DNA of 64,000 nucleotides from Burkholderiaceae bacterium (lineage in GTDB: Bacteria; Pseudomonadota; Gammaproteobacteria; Burkholderiales; Burkholderiaceae_C): contig JACKLI010000001.1 of assembly GCA_024235995.1 (NCBI GenBank), forward strand, positions 2,542,001 through 2,606,000, given 5' to 3'. Made by a program: the position numbers and the translations under genes. This document shows positions 54,113 through 62,064 of the stretch, piece by piece. How positions within the stretch are numbered: position 1 is the first letter of the stretch; every line of letters begins with the position of its first letter. The notes beneath the pieces are model-generated. The model did not search any database. It saw only the letters and a list, made by a program, of their open reading frames with translations, and was not told the origin of the DNA.

Positions 54113-55366
54113 TTGCAAGGTTTGCACCTGACCGCTGATCTGTATGCGTGCCAATGCGCACCGCAATTGATGACCGACCCCGAAGCCATTGCCCATCTGT
54201 GCCGGACACGGACCGAGGCGGCTGGCCTGACCCGCGTGGATGACCGCTGGGTGCAGTTTCCAGAATGGCAAGGCCAGCCCGGTGGCGTGACCGGCACCCT
54301 GCTGCTGGCCGAATCGCACCTGGCGATCCACACCTGGCCCGAGACCGGCAACGTCACGCTCGACGTGTACGTCTGCAACTTCTCCACCGACAACTCCACC
54401 AAGGCCAGCCAATTGCTGGAAGACGTCGTGCAGGCCTATCGGCCGCGGCGCGTGGTGCGCAACCGCCTGCTGCGCGGCGACATCGGCACGACGTCGCCCC
54501 AAGCCTCGCCCGCGCCCGAGGAGGAAGGCTGGATCGTCGAGACGCTGTCGTCCTCGGCGGCCTTCAGCTACCGCGGCACGGTGCTGGAGCGCCAGAGCAC
54601 GCCGCACCAGTCGATGGAGCTGCTGCAAACGCCCCGCTTCGGGCGCGTGCTGCGGCTCGATGGCCGCTTCATGACGTCCGAGAAGGAAGAATTCTTCTAC
54701 CACGAGGCGCTGGTGCACCCCGCGGCCATCGCCCATCCCGCGCCCGCGCGCTGCCTGATCATCGGCGGCGGCGATGGCGGGGCCGCCGAGGAGCTGCTCA
54801 AGCACCCGAGCGTGCGCGAGGTGGTGATTGCCGAGCTCGACGAGCAGGTCGTCGCGCTGGCACGCCGGCAATTGCGTGCCGTGCACCGCGGCGCGCTGGA
54901 CGATGCGCGCGTGCGCATCGAGATCGGCGACGGCATGGCCTACGTGGACCGCTCGCCCGGCCAGTTCGACCTGATCCTGATGGACCTGACCGACCCGGAC
55001 ACCCCCGCCGGCGCGCTTTACGAGCCGGCCGCGCTGGCCCGCATGCAGCGGGCGCTGGCGCCTGGCGGCGCGCTGGTGCTGCACCTGGGCAGCCCCGTGT
55101 TCCACCCGGCCCAGGTGCGCACGCTGCTGGGTTACCTGAACGGGCGCTTTGCCCACGTCAGCCCCTATGGCCTGTACATCCCGCTGTACGGCGCCTACTG
55201 GGGGCTGGCCGTAGCGTCCGACACGCTGCGCCCCTCCGGCCTGGCCACCCCGGCGGTGCAGGAGCGCATCGACCAGCGCGCCATCGCGCGGCTGCAGCAC
55301 TACAACGCCGAGGTGCACGGCGCGCTGTTCGCCCTGCCCAACTACTACCGCGCCATGCTGGCCTGA
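54113..55366 (+). CDS. SpeD-SpeE fusion: S-adenosylmethionine decarboxylase plus aminopropyltransferase
   Basis: About 417 aa with two enzymes in one chain. Residues 1 to about 115 are a bacterial SAM decarboxylase. AESHLAIHTWPETG carries the pyruvoyl Ser68 and His73, and Cys88 is in DVYVCNF, the same spacing as Ser63/His68/Cys83 of the Thermotoga enzyme. From about residue 145 on is a spermidine-synthase-type domain: EFFYHEALVHPAAI, IIGGGDGGAAEELLKH and LMDLTDPDTPAGALYE. It would make decarboxylated SAM and use it to build spermidine. I prefer TTG 54113, five bases after GGAGGTGA; ATG 54083 in the same frame is the alternative. Confidence 0.88.
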   Translation: MQGLHLTADLYACQCAPQLMTDPEAIAHLCRTRTEAAGLTRVDDRWVQFPEWQGQPGGVTGTLLLAESHLAIHTWPETGNVTLDVYVCNFSTDNSTKASQLLEDVVQAYRPRRVVRNRLLRGDIGTTSPQASPAPEEEGWIVETLSSSAAFSYRGTVLERQSTPHQSMELLQTPRFGRVLRLDGRFMTSEKEEFFYHEALVHPAAIAHPAPARCLIIGGGDGGAAEELLKHPSVREVVIAELDEQVVALARRQLRAVHRGALDDARVRIEIGDGMAYVDRSPGQFDLILMDLTDPDTPAGALYEPAALARMQRALAPGGALVLHLGSPVFHPAQVRTLLGYLNGRFAHVSPYGLYIPLYGAYWGLAVASDTLRPSGLATPAVQERIDQRAIARLQHYNAEVHGALFALPNYYRAMLA

Positions 55367-55384
55367 GCTGGCCTGAGCGGATCG

Positions 55385-55819
55385 TCAGCGCGCATGGCGG
55401 TGGCGGTACACCCAGGGGGGTGTGGGCCGCTGCTGCGCCCAGAGGCCCGTGCGGCGCTGGCGGGCCTGGCGCTCCAGGGCCTGCAGGTCGCCATCGCCGC
55501 GCGCGTAACCGGGCGCCACCCACGCCAGGCCGGTGCGCACCTGGGCCTGGGCCACGTCCACGCCCTGGCAGCGCACGCGAGCCACCGAGCGGCCATAGGC
55601 ATCCCTTGCCCTGATCTCCACCTGGGCACGCTGGCGCCGGCACAGCGCGACCAGCGCCTGCCGCGACTGGCGCCCGAACGCCTGGCGCAACTCGGGCGCG
55701 TCGATCTCGGCCACGCGCAGCCTCAGCGTGCGCGCATCCTGCGTCTGCGGGCAGCGCACCTTGAGCGAATCGCCATCGCCGACGCTCAGAACCCAGCACA
55801 ACAAGACCGACGCCAACAC
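55385..55819 (-). CDS. thermonuclease-like (SNase) protein
   Basis: A 144-aa staphylococcal-nuclease-fold protein. VLSVGDGDSLKV (metal-site Asp), LRVAEIDAPELRQAFGRQSR (catalytic Arg/Glu region) and RDAYGRSVARV are typical. A hydrophobic N terminus (MLASVLLCWVL) suggests export or membrane attachment, though it is short and the start is a GTG, so the true start could be slightly upstream. It converges with the SpeD-SpeE gene (18 bp apart). It probably hydrolyses DNA or RNA in the periplasm. Confidence 0.85.
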   Translation of the reverse strand: MLASVLLCWVLSVGDGDSLKVRCPQTQDARTLRLRVAEIDAPELRQAFGRQSRQALVALCRRQRAQVEIRARDAYGRSVARVRCQGVDVAQAQVRTGLAWVAPGYARGDGDLQALERQARQRRTGLWAQQRPTPPWVYRHRHAR

Positions 55820-56162
55820 GCCTGTTTCTCCATCCGTTCGGGGCGCTCATGGTAACGGTCCGACCGCTGTGCCATGGCGGCGAGCGAGCATCCCGAGAGC
55901 CCAAAAAATCGCTGCTCAAAATTGAGGCAGCACCCGCAAAGCCAGGCGGGACGCGGCTTGCGCGGCTTGTTCAGGCACTTTTCCACAAGTCCGCCCACAG
56001 TGGGCGGGGACAAATCGCCGACGGGCTCCCGGCGCCGTCATTTGGCCTTAAGCATCTCGTTAGGAGATGCCAAAAGCAAAAATATGGGTGATAATGGCTA
56101 AAGGCGACTCGTTCTGCGATACCTTGACCGCCTGCCACCTCCCGATCCGCCCTGACGCGCCC
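55820..56162. other. 343-bp control region between the nuclease gene and lysR
   Basis: No gene is evident. It contains a 7-bp hairpin CCGCCCA/TGGGCGG (55991-56007) and a near-perfect inverted repeat GCATCTC-GTTAG-GAGATGC (56052-56070) that includes ATC-N9-GAT, a LysR-box-like pattern. TTTGGC and GCCAAA (56041-56046, 56069-56074) give a wider pairing. An AT-richer stretch follows (AAAAATATGGGTGATAATGG), where TGATAAT could be a -10 region for lysR. Confidence 0.55.
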
Positions 56163-57083
56163 ATGACCGCTCTCGCCCGTTCGTCCGATCGCCGCCTGGA
56201 CCTAACCTCGCTGCAGCTCTTCGTGGCCGTGGCCGAGGCCGGCAGCATCGCGCAGGCGGCGCAGCGCGAAAGCATTGCCGCCTCCGCCGTCAGCAAGCGC
56301 GTGGCCGAGCTGGAAAGCGCGCTGGGCACCGCCCTGCTCTACCGCCAGGCACGCGGCGTCACCCTCACCCCGGCCGGCCAGAGCCTGCTGCACCACGCCC
56401 GCAAGCTGCTGTACGGCCTGGACAAGCTGCACGGCGACCTGAGCGAGTACGCCAGCGGCGTGCGCGGCCACGTGCGCATGCACGCCAGCATGTCGGCCAT
56501 CGTGCAGTTCCTGCCGGAAGACCTGGGGCGCTTCGTCCAGAACCACCCGCAGGTCAAGATCGACCTGGAGGAGCACCTGTCCTCCGAGGTGGAGCGCGCC
56601 GTGCTGGAGGGCGCCGCCGACCTGGGCATCTGCAACACCAGCCGCGGGATGAGCGCGCTGCAGGTGCGCCCCTACCGCGAGGATCATTTGGCCTTGATTG
56701 CGCCGCCAGCCCTGGTCCGCAAAGCGCCAGCAGCTATTGATTTTGTAGATACCCTGGACTACGACCACGTCGGCCTGCACGCCGGCAGCTCGATCGCCCT
56801 GGCCATGCACCAGGCCGCAGCGCAGGCCGGCCGCAGCGTGCGCCTGCGCATCCGCGTGACCGGACTGGACGCCATGTGCCGCATGATTGCCAACGGCCTG
56901 GGCGTGGGCGTGATGCCACGGCGAGCCTTCGAGCTTGTCCACGGCGCCAGCCCGCTGCGCTGCATCCCCCTGCAGGACGACTGGGCACGACGCCGGATCA
57001 GCCTGGTGGCGCGCGACTTCGCCAGCCTGCCAGTCACCGCCCGCGCCCTGGTCGAGCACCTGACGGCCGCAAGCAACGCCTAA
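56163..57083 (+). CDS. LysR-family transcriptional regulator
   Basis: A 306-aa LysR-type regulator. The helix-turn-helix lies at about residues 14-75 (LFVAVAEAGSIAQAAQRESI, AVSKRVAELESALGTALLYR). The effector domain from about 90 on contains VRMHASMSAIVQFLPEDLGR and DLGICNTSRGMSALQVRPYR. The ATG at 56163 (MTALARSSDRRLDLTSL) places the helix-turn-helix correctly; 32 earlier codons are in the control region. It ends 33 bp before leuC. Residues about 174-196 are encoded by an in-frame copy of the interspersed repeat (copy E), where the reading is locally AT-richer. Confidence 0.92.
   Translation: MTALARSSDRRLDLTSLQLFVAVAEAGSIAQAAQRESIAASAVSKRVAELESALGTALLYRQARGVTLTPAGQSLLHHARKLLYGLDKLHGDLSEYASGVRGHVRMHASMSAIVQFLPEDLGRFVQNHPQVKIDLEEHLSSEVERAVLEGAADLGICNTSRGMSALQVRPYREDHLALIAPPALVRKAPAAIDFVDTLDYDHVGLHAGSSIALAMHQAAAQAGRSVRLRIRVTGLDAMCRMIANGLGVGVMPRRAFELVHGASPLRCIPLQDDWARRRISLVARDFASLPVTARALVEHLTAASNA
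56682..56750 (-). repeat. interspersed repeat copy E inside lysR
   Basis: On the minus strand it reads AATCAATAGCTGCTGGCGCT, then GCGGACCAGGGCTGG, ending AAGGCCAAATGATC, the TAGCTGC-GGCGCTT core and AT-rich ends of the family. It lies wholly within the LysR effector domain, in frame, encoding a segment such as ALVRKAPAAIDFV without a stop codon. Confidence 0.55.
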
Positions 57084-57116
57084 AATTTCAATCACCCCAA
57101 GGAAGTTCTCCACGCC

Positions 57117-58571
57117 ATGACCGCCCGCACGCTGTACGACAAGATCTGGGACGAGCACGTCGTCCGCACCGAGGAAGATGGCACCGCCATCCTCTACATC
57201 GACCGCCACCTGGTGCACGAGGTCACCAGCCCGCAGGCCTTCGAGGGCCTGCGCCAGGCCCAGCGCAAGGTGTGGCGCACCAGCAGCGTGGTGGCCACGG
57301 CCGACCACAACACGCCCACCACCGGCTGGGAGCGCGGCTACGACGGCATCGAGGACCCGATCAGCAAGGAGCAGGTCACCACGCTGGACGCCAACCTCAA
57401 GGGCCTGGGCGCGGCGGCGTACTTTCCCTTCCTCAGCCAGCGCCAGGGCATCGTGCACGTGATCGGCCCCGAAAACGGCGCCACCCTGCCCGGCATGACC
57501 GTGGTGTGCGGCGACAGCCACACCAGCACCCACGGCGCCTTTGGCGCGCTGGCGCACGGCATCGGCACCAGCGAGGTCGAGCACGTGCTGGCCACGCAGA
57601 CCCTGCTGGCCAAGAAGGCCAAGAACATGCTGGTGCGCGTGAACGGCCACGTGGCCCCCGGCATCACCGCCAAGGACATCGTGCTGGCCATCATCGGCAA
57701 GATCGGCACCGCCGGCGGCACCGGCTACACCATCGAGTTCGGCGGCGAGGCCATCGCCGACCTGAGCATGGAAGGCCGCATGACGGTGTGCAACATGGCC
57801 ATCGAGGCGGGCGCGCGCGCCGGCCTGGTGGCGGTGGACGACAAGACCATCGACTACGTCAAGGGCCGCGCCATGGCGCCCGGCACCGACCCGGTCACCG
57901 GCCGCTTCGTGGGTGGCCCCGAGTGGGACCAGGCCGTGGCCTACTGGCGCACGCTGCGCAGCGACGCGGACGCCAAGTTCGACGCCGTGGTCGAGCTGGA
58001 CGCGCGCGCCATCGTGCCGCAGGTCAGCTGGGGCACCAGCCCCGAGATGGTCACCGGCATCGACGCCCGCGTGCCCGACCCCGACAAAGAGAAAGACGCC
58101 AGCAAGCGCCAGGCCATCGAGCGCGCCCTGACCTACATGGGCCTGCAGCCCAACAAGGCCATGAGCGACATCACCATCGACAAGGTATTCATCGGCAGCT
58201 GCACCAACAGCCGCATCGAAGACCTGCGCGCCGCCGCGGCCGTGGTCAAGAAGCTGGGGCGCAAGGTGGCGGCCAACGTCAAGCTGGCCATGGTGGTACC
58301 CGGCTCGGGCCTGGTCAAGAAGCAGGCCGAGGCCGAGGGGCTGGACACCATCTTCACCGCCGCCGGCTTCGAGTGGCGCGAGCCCGGCTGCAGCATGTGC
58401 CTGGCCATGAACGCCGACCGGCTGGAGCCCGGCGAGCGCTGCGCCTCCACCAGCAACCGCAACTTCGAAGGCCGCCAGGGCGCCGGCGGGCGCACCCACC
58501 TGGTCAGCCCCGCCATGGCCGCCGCGGCGGCCGTGCATGGCCACTTCGTCGACATCCGCCAATTTGCCTGA
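57117..58571 (+). CDS. leuC: 3-isopropylmalate dehydratase large subunit
   Basis: A 484-aa LeuC. The iron-sulfur cysteines lie in VVCGDSHTSTHGAFGALAHG (upstream motif and first Cys), FIGSCTNSRIEDLRAA and PGCSMCLAMNADRLEPGERC. It isomerises 2- and 3-isopropylmalate with LeuD in leucine synthesis. The start MTARTLYDKIWDEHVV at 57117 has AAGGAAG upstream. It opens the leuC-ecn-leuD-leuB-asd group. The gene upstream is a LysR regulator on the same strand. Confidence 0.97.
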   Translation: MTARTLYDKIWDEHVVRTEEDGTAILYIDRHLVHEVTSPQAFEGLRQAQRKVWRTSSVVATADHNTPTTGWERGYDGIEDPISKEQVTTLDANLKGLGAAAYFPFLSQRQGIVHVIGPENGATLPGMTVVCGDSHTSTHGAFGALAHGIGTSEVEHVLATQTLLAKKAKNMLVRVNGHVAPGITAKDIVLAIIGKIGTAGGTGYTIEFGGEAIADLSMEGRMTVCNMAIEAGARAGLVAVDDKTIDYVKGRAMAPGTDPVTGRFVGGPEWDQAVAYWRTLRSDADAKFDAVVELDARAIVPQVSWGTSPEMVTGIDARVPDPDKEKDASKRQAIERALTYMGLQPNKAMSDITIDKVFIGSCTNSRIEDLRAAAAVVKKLGRKVAANVKLAMVVPGSGLVKKQAEAEGLDTIFTAAGFEWREPGCSMCLAMNADRLEPGERCASTSNRNFEGRQGAGGRTHLVSPAMAAAAAVHGHFVDIRQFA

Positions 58572-58595
58572 CCCCCACACCCCAAGGAGCCCACC

Positions 58596-58721
58596 ATGAC
58601 CAAGACCGCCACCCTCCTCGCCCTTGCGCTGACCTTCATCCTGGCCGGCTGCAACACCGTCAAGGGCGTGGGCCAGGACGTGCAAAAGGCCGGCGACGCC
58701 ATCGAGCGCGCCGCCAAATAA
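58596..58721 (+). CDS. entericidin-like small lipoprotein
   Basis: A 41-aa lipoprotein (MTKTATLLALALTFILAGCN) with a lipobox ILAGC giving Cys19. A short tail follows, with the entericidin pattern NTVKGVGQDVQKAGDAIERA. ATG 58596 has AAGGAG at good spacing. Entericidins are tiny membrane lipoproteins proposed as a toxin/antitoxin-like pair in E. coli; only one is present here. It lies between leuC and leuD, 24 bp after leuC and 20 bp before leuD, so it is cotranscribed with leucine genes. The mature peptide is only 23 residues. Confidence 0.9.
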   Translation: MTKTATLLALALTFILAGCNTVKGVGQDVQKAGDAIERAAK

Positions 58722-58741
58722 GGTTCCTGCATCCGCCCATC

Positions 58742-59395
58742 ATGGAAAAATTCACCATCCACAAGGGCCTGGTGGCCCCGCTCGACCGCGAGAACGTCGA
58801 CACCGATGCCATCATCCCCAAGCAGTTCCTCAAGTCGATCAAGAAGACCGGCTTCGGCCCCAACCTGTTCGACGAGTGGCGCTACCTGGACCACGGCGAG
58901 CCGGGCATGGACCCGGCCACGCGCCGGCCCAACCCCGACTTCGTGCTCAACCAGCCGCGCTATGCCGGCGCCTCCATCCTGCTGGCGCGCAAGAACTTCG
59001 GCTGCGGCTCCAGCCGCGAGCACGCCCCCTGGGCGCTGCAGCAGTACGGCTTTCGCGCCATCCTGGCGCCCAGCTTTGCCGACATCTTCTTCAACAACTG
59101 CTTCAAGAACGGCCTGCTGCCCATCGTGCTGCCCGAGTCGGTCATCGGCAAGCTGTTCGACGAGGTACAGGCCTTCGTCGGCTACCAGCTCACCGTCGAT
59201 CTGGAGCGCCAGCTCGTCGTCAAGCCCGATGGCGCCGAGATCGCCTTCGACGTGCAGCCGTTTCGCAAGCACTGCCTGCTGGGCGGGCTGGACGACATCG
59301 GCCTGACCCTGCGCCACCAGGACGAGATCAAGGCCTTCGAAGCCCGCCGCCTGGCCAGCAAGCCCTGGCTGGCGCACACGCTCGGCAATATTTAA
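58742..59395 (+). CDS. leuD: 3-isopropylmalate dehydratase small subunit
   Basis: A 217-aa LeuD. KGLVAPLDRENVDTDAIIPK at the start, RKNFGCGSSREHAPWALQQY and FADIFFNNCFKNGLLPIVLP are diagnostic. It forms the active isopropylmalate isomerase with LeuC. The start is ATG 58742 (MEKFTIHKGL), 20 bp after the entericidin gene; GGTTCC is the only weak ribosome site. The repeat copy F fills the gap to leuB. Confidence 0.96.
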   Translation: MEKFTIHKGLVAPLDRENVDTDAIIPKQFLKSIKKTGFGPNLFDEWRYLDHGEPGMDPATRRPNPDFVLNQPRYAGASILLARKNFGCGSSREHAPWALQQYGFRAILAPSFADIFFNNCFKNGLLPIVLPESVIGKLFDEVQAFVGYQLTVDLERQLVVKPDGAEIAFDVQPFRKHCLLGGLDDIGLTLRHQDEIKAFEARRLASKPWLAHTLGNI

Positions 59396-59397
59396 CC

Positions 59398-59459
59398 AAA
59401 CAAGACTGCAGCCCGCATATACAAAGCCCAAGCAGCTACCTTATCCATAGCATTGAATC
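59398..59459 (-). repeat. interspersed repeat copy F, between leuD and leuB
   Basis: It contains CTGCAGCCCGCATATACAAA, then CCCAAGCAGCTACC and CATAGCATTGAATC, ending directly at the leuB ATG (59460). The AGCAGCTA core is the inverse of TAGCTGCT in the other copies, so it is in the opposite orientation to copies A, B and D, yet it also abuts a start codon. Confidence 0.5.
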
Positions 59460-60530
<1,071 letters not shown>

Positions 60531-60546
60531 GCTACAATCGCCGGCC

Positions 60547-60642
60547 ATGTCTGTCGCCCATTCGTTCGTCCTGGACACCACCTCTGCCTTCATGGCGGAC
60601 GTGGCCGCGCGCGCAGTCATCACCAAAAAGACGACCGGCTGA
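60547..60642 (+). CDS. candidate 31-aa peptide upstream of asd, possibly leaderless
   Basis: A 31-codon frame (MSVAHSFVLDTTSAFMADVA, ending KKTTG) begins 8 bp after a perfect-looking -10 box TACAAT (60533-60538). The predicted transcript would thus start within about two bases of the ATG. There is no Shine-Dalgarno. It lies in the 206-bp gap between leuB and asd. It could be a small protein, a regulatory leader for asd, or chance. I do not recognise the sequence. Confidence 0.4.
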   Translation: MSVAHSFVLDTTSAFMADVAARAVITKKTTG

Positions 60643-60736
60643 TCCAGCCCTGGCTCGTCGTGCGCCCTTTCCGGCCAGGCGAGCCGGGCAGGCAGTGGGG
60701 CCGTTCAACGGATTTTCACTTGTAAAGGGCTAGAAA

Positions 60737-61867
60737 ATGAGCAGTTTGGTTGGTTTGGTCGGCTGGCGCGGCATGGTCGGCTCGGTGCTGATGGACCGCA
60801 TGCGCGAGGAGAAGGACTTCGATCTGTTCGAGCCCCTGTTCTTCTCAACGTCCAACGCCGGCGGTGCGGCACCCGCCATGGCCAAGAACGAGAAAACGCT
60901 GAAGGACGCGCACGACATCGAGGCCCTGAAGCGCTGCGATATCGTCATCACCTGCCAGGGCGGCGACTACACCAACGAGGTGTTCCCCAAGCTGCGCGCC
61001 GCCGGCTGGAAGGGCCACTGGATCGACGCCGCCTCGGCCCTGCGCATGAAGGATGACGCCGTCATCATCTTGGACCCGGTCAACATGCCGGTCATCAAGA
61101 ACGCCCTGGCCAAGGGCGGCAACAACTGGATCGGCGGCAACTGCACGGTGTCCTGCATGCTGATGGGCGTGGGCGCGCTGTACAAGGCGGGCCTGGTCGA
61201 GTGGATGAGCACCCAGACCTACCAGGCGGCCAGCGGTGGCGGCGCGCAGCACATGCGCGAGCTGCTGACGCAATACGGCACGCTGAATGCCGAAGTGCGC
61301 AGCCTGCTGGATGACCCCAAGAGCGCCATCCTCGAAATCGACCGCAAGGTGATCGGCAAGCAGCGCGCGCTGTCGGCCGACGAGACCGCCAACTTCGGCG
61401 TGCCGCTGGGCGGCAGCCTGATCCCCTGGATCGACAAGGATCTGGGCGACGGCATGTCGCGCGAAGAGTGGAAGGGCATGGCCGAGACCAACAAGATCAT
61501 GGGCATGGGCGAGGGCTTTGGCTCTCCAGCCGTGCCGGTGGACGGCTTTTGCGTGCGCGTGGGCGCCATGCGCTGCCACAGCCAGGCACTGACCTTCAAG
61601 CTCAGGAAGAACGTGCCCGTGGCCGACATCGAGGCCATGATCGCCGCCGATAACGCCTGGGTGAAGGTGGTGCCCAACACCCGCGAGGCCACCATGAAGG
61701 ACCTCACCCCCGTGGCCGTCACCGGCACCATGAGCATCCCGGTGGGGCGCATCCGCAAGCTGGCCATGGGCCCGGAATACCTGGGCGCCTTCACCGTGGG
61801 CGACCAGTTGCTGTGGGGCGCCGCCGAGCCGCTGCGCCGCATGCTGCGTATCCTGCTGGAACGTTGA
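60737..61867 (+). CDS. asd: aspartate-semialdehyde dehydrogenase
   Basis: A 376-aa Asd. The NADP motif LVGLVGWRGMVGSVLMDRMR, catalytic Cys in GGNCTVSCMLMGVGALYKAG, and RVGAMRCHSQALTFKLRKNV with the catalytic His are present. It reduces aspartyl phosphate in the lysine/threonine/methionine branch. The start at 60737 (MSSLVGLVGWRGMV) is preceded by AAGGGC. It lies between leuB and fimV, the usual Burkholderiales order. Confidence 0.97.
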   Translation: MSSLVGLVGWRGMVGSVLMDRMREEKDFDLFEPLFFSTSNAGGAAPAMAKNEKTLKDAHDIEALKRCDIVITCQGGDYTNEVFPKLRAAGWKGHWIDAASALRMKDDAVIILDPVNMPVIKNALAKGGNNWIGGNCTVSCMLMGVGALYKAGLVEWMSTQTYQAASGGGAQHMRELLTQYGTLNAEVRSLLDDPKSAILEIDRKVIGKQRALSADETANFGVPLGGSLIPWIDKDLGDGMSREEWKGMAETNKIMGMGEGFGSPAVPVDGFCVRVGAMRCHSQALTFKLRKNVPVADIEAMIAADNAWVKVVPNTREATMKDLTPVAVTGTMSIPVGRIRKLAMGPEYLGAFTVGDQLLWGAAEPLRRMLRILLER

Positions 61868-61926
61868 ACGTCCAACGGCGCCTCCGCCCCCTGCGCTGGG
61901 AACGGGGTCGTTGTCAGCAGACAACA

Positions 61927-61946
61927 TTGGCCGCAAGTGCGGCCAA
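61927..61946. repeat. perfect 8-bp hairpin between asd and fimV
   Basis: TTGGCCGC-AAGT-GCGGCCAA is a perfect inverted repeat, 60 bp after the asd stop and 119 bp before fimV. The following bases (ACTTTGTAC) are not a proper T-run, so it is a weak terminator or an operator. Confidence 0.5.
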
Positions 61947-62064
61947 ACTTTGTACATGTGTCGGGGCTTAACAGGCGTCTCAGCTTGTCAGTCCAATACG
62001 TTGATGTTAACGTCGATTTCCAAGTCCGTATCGGCAGAAGACCCCTGCCCCATCACCAGACGCC

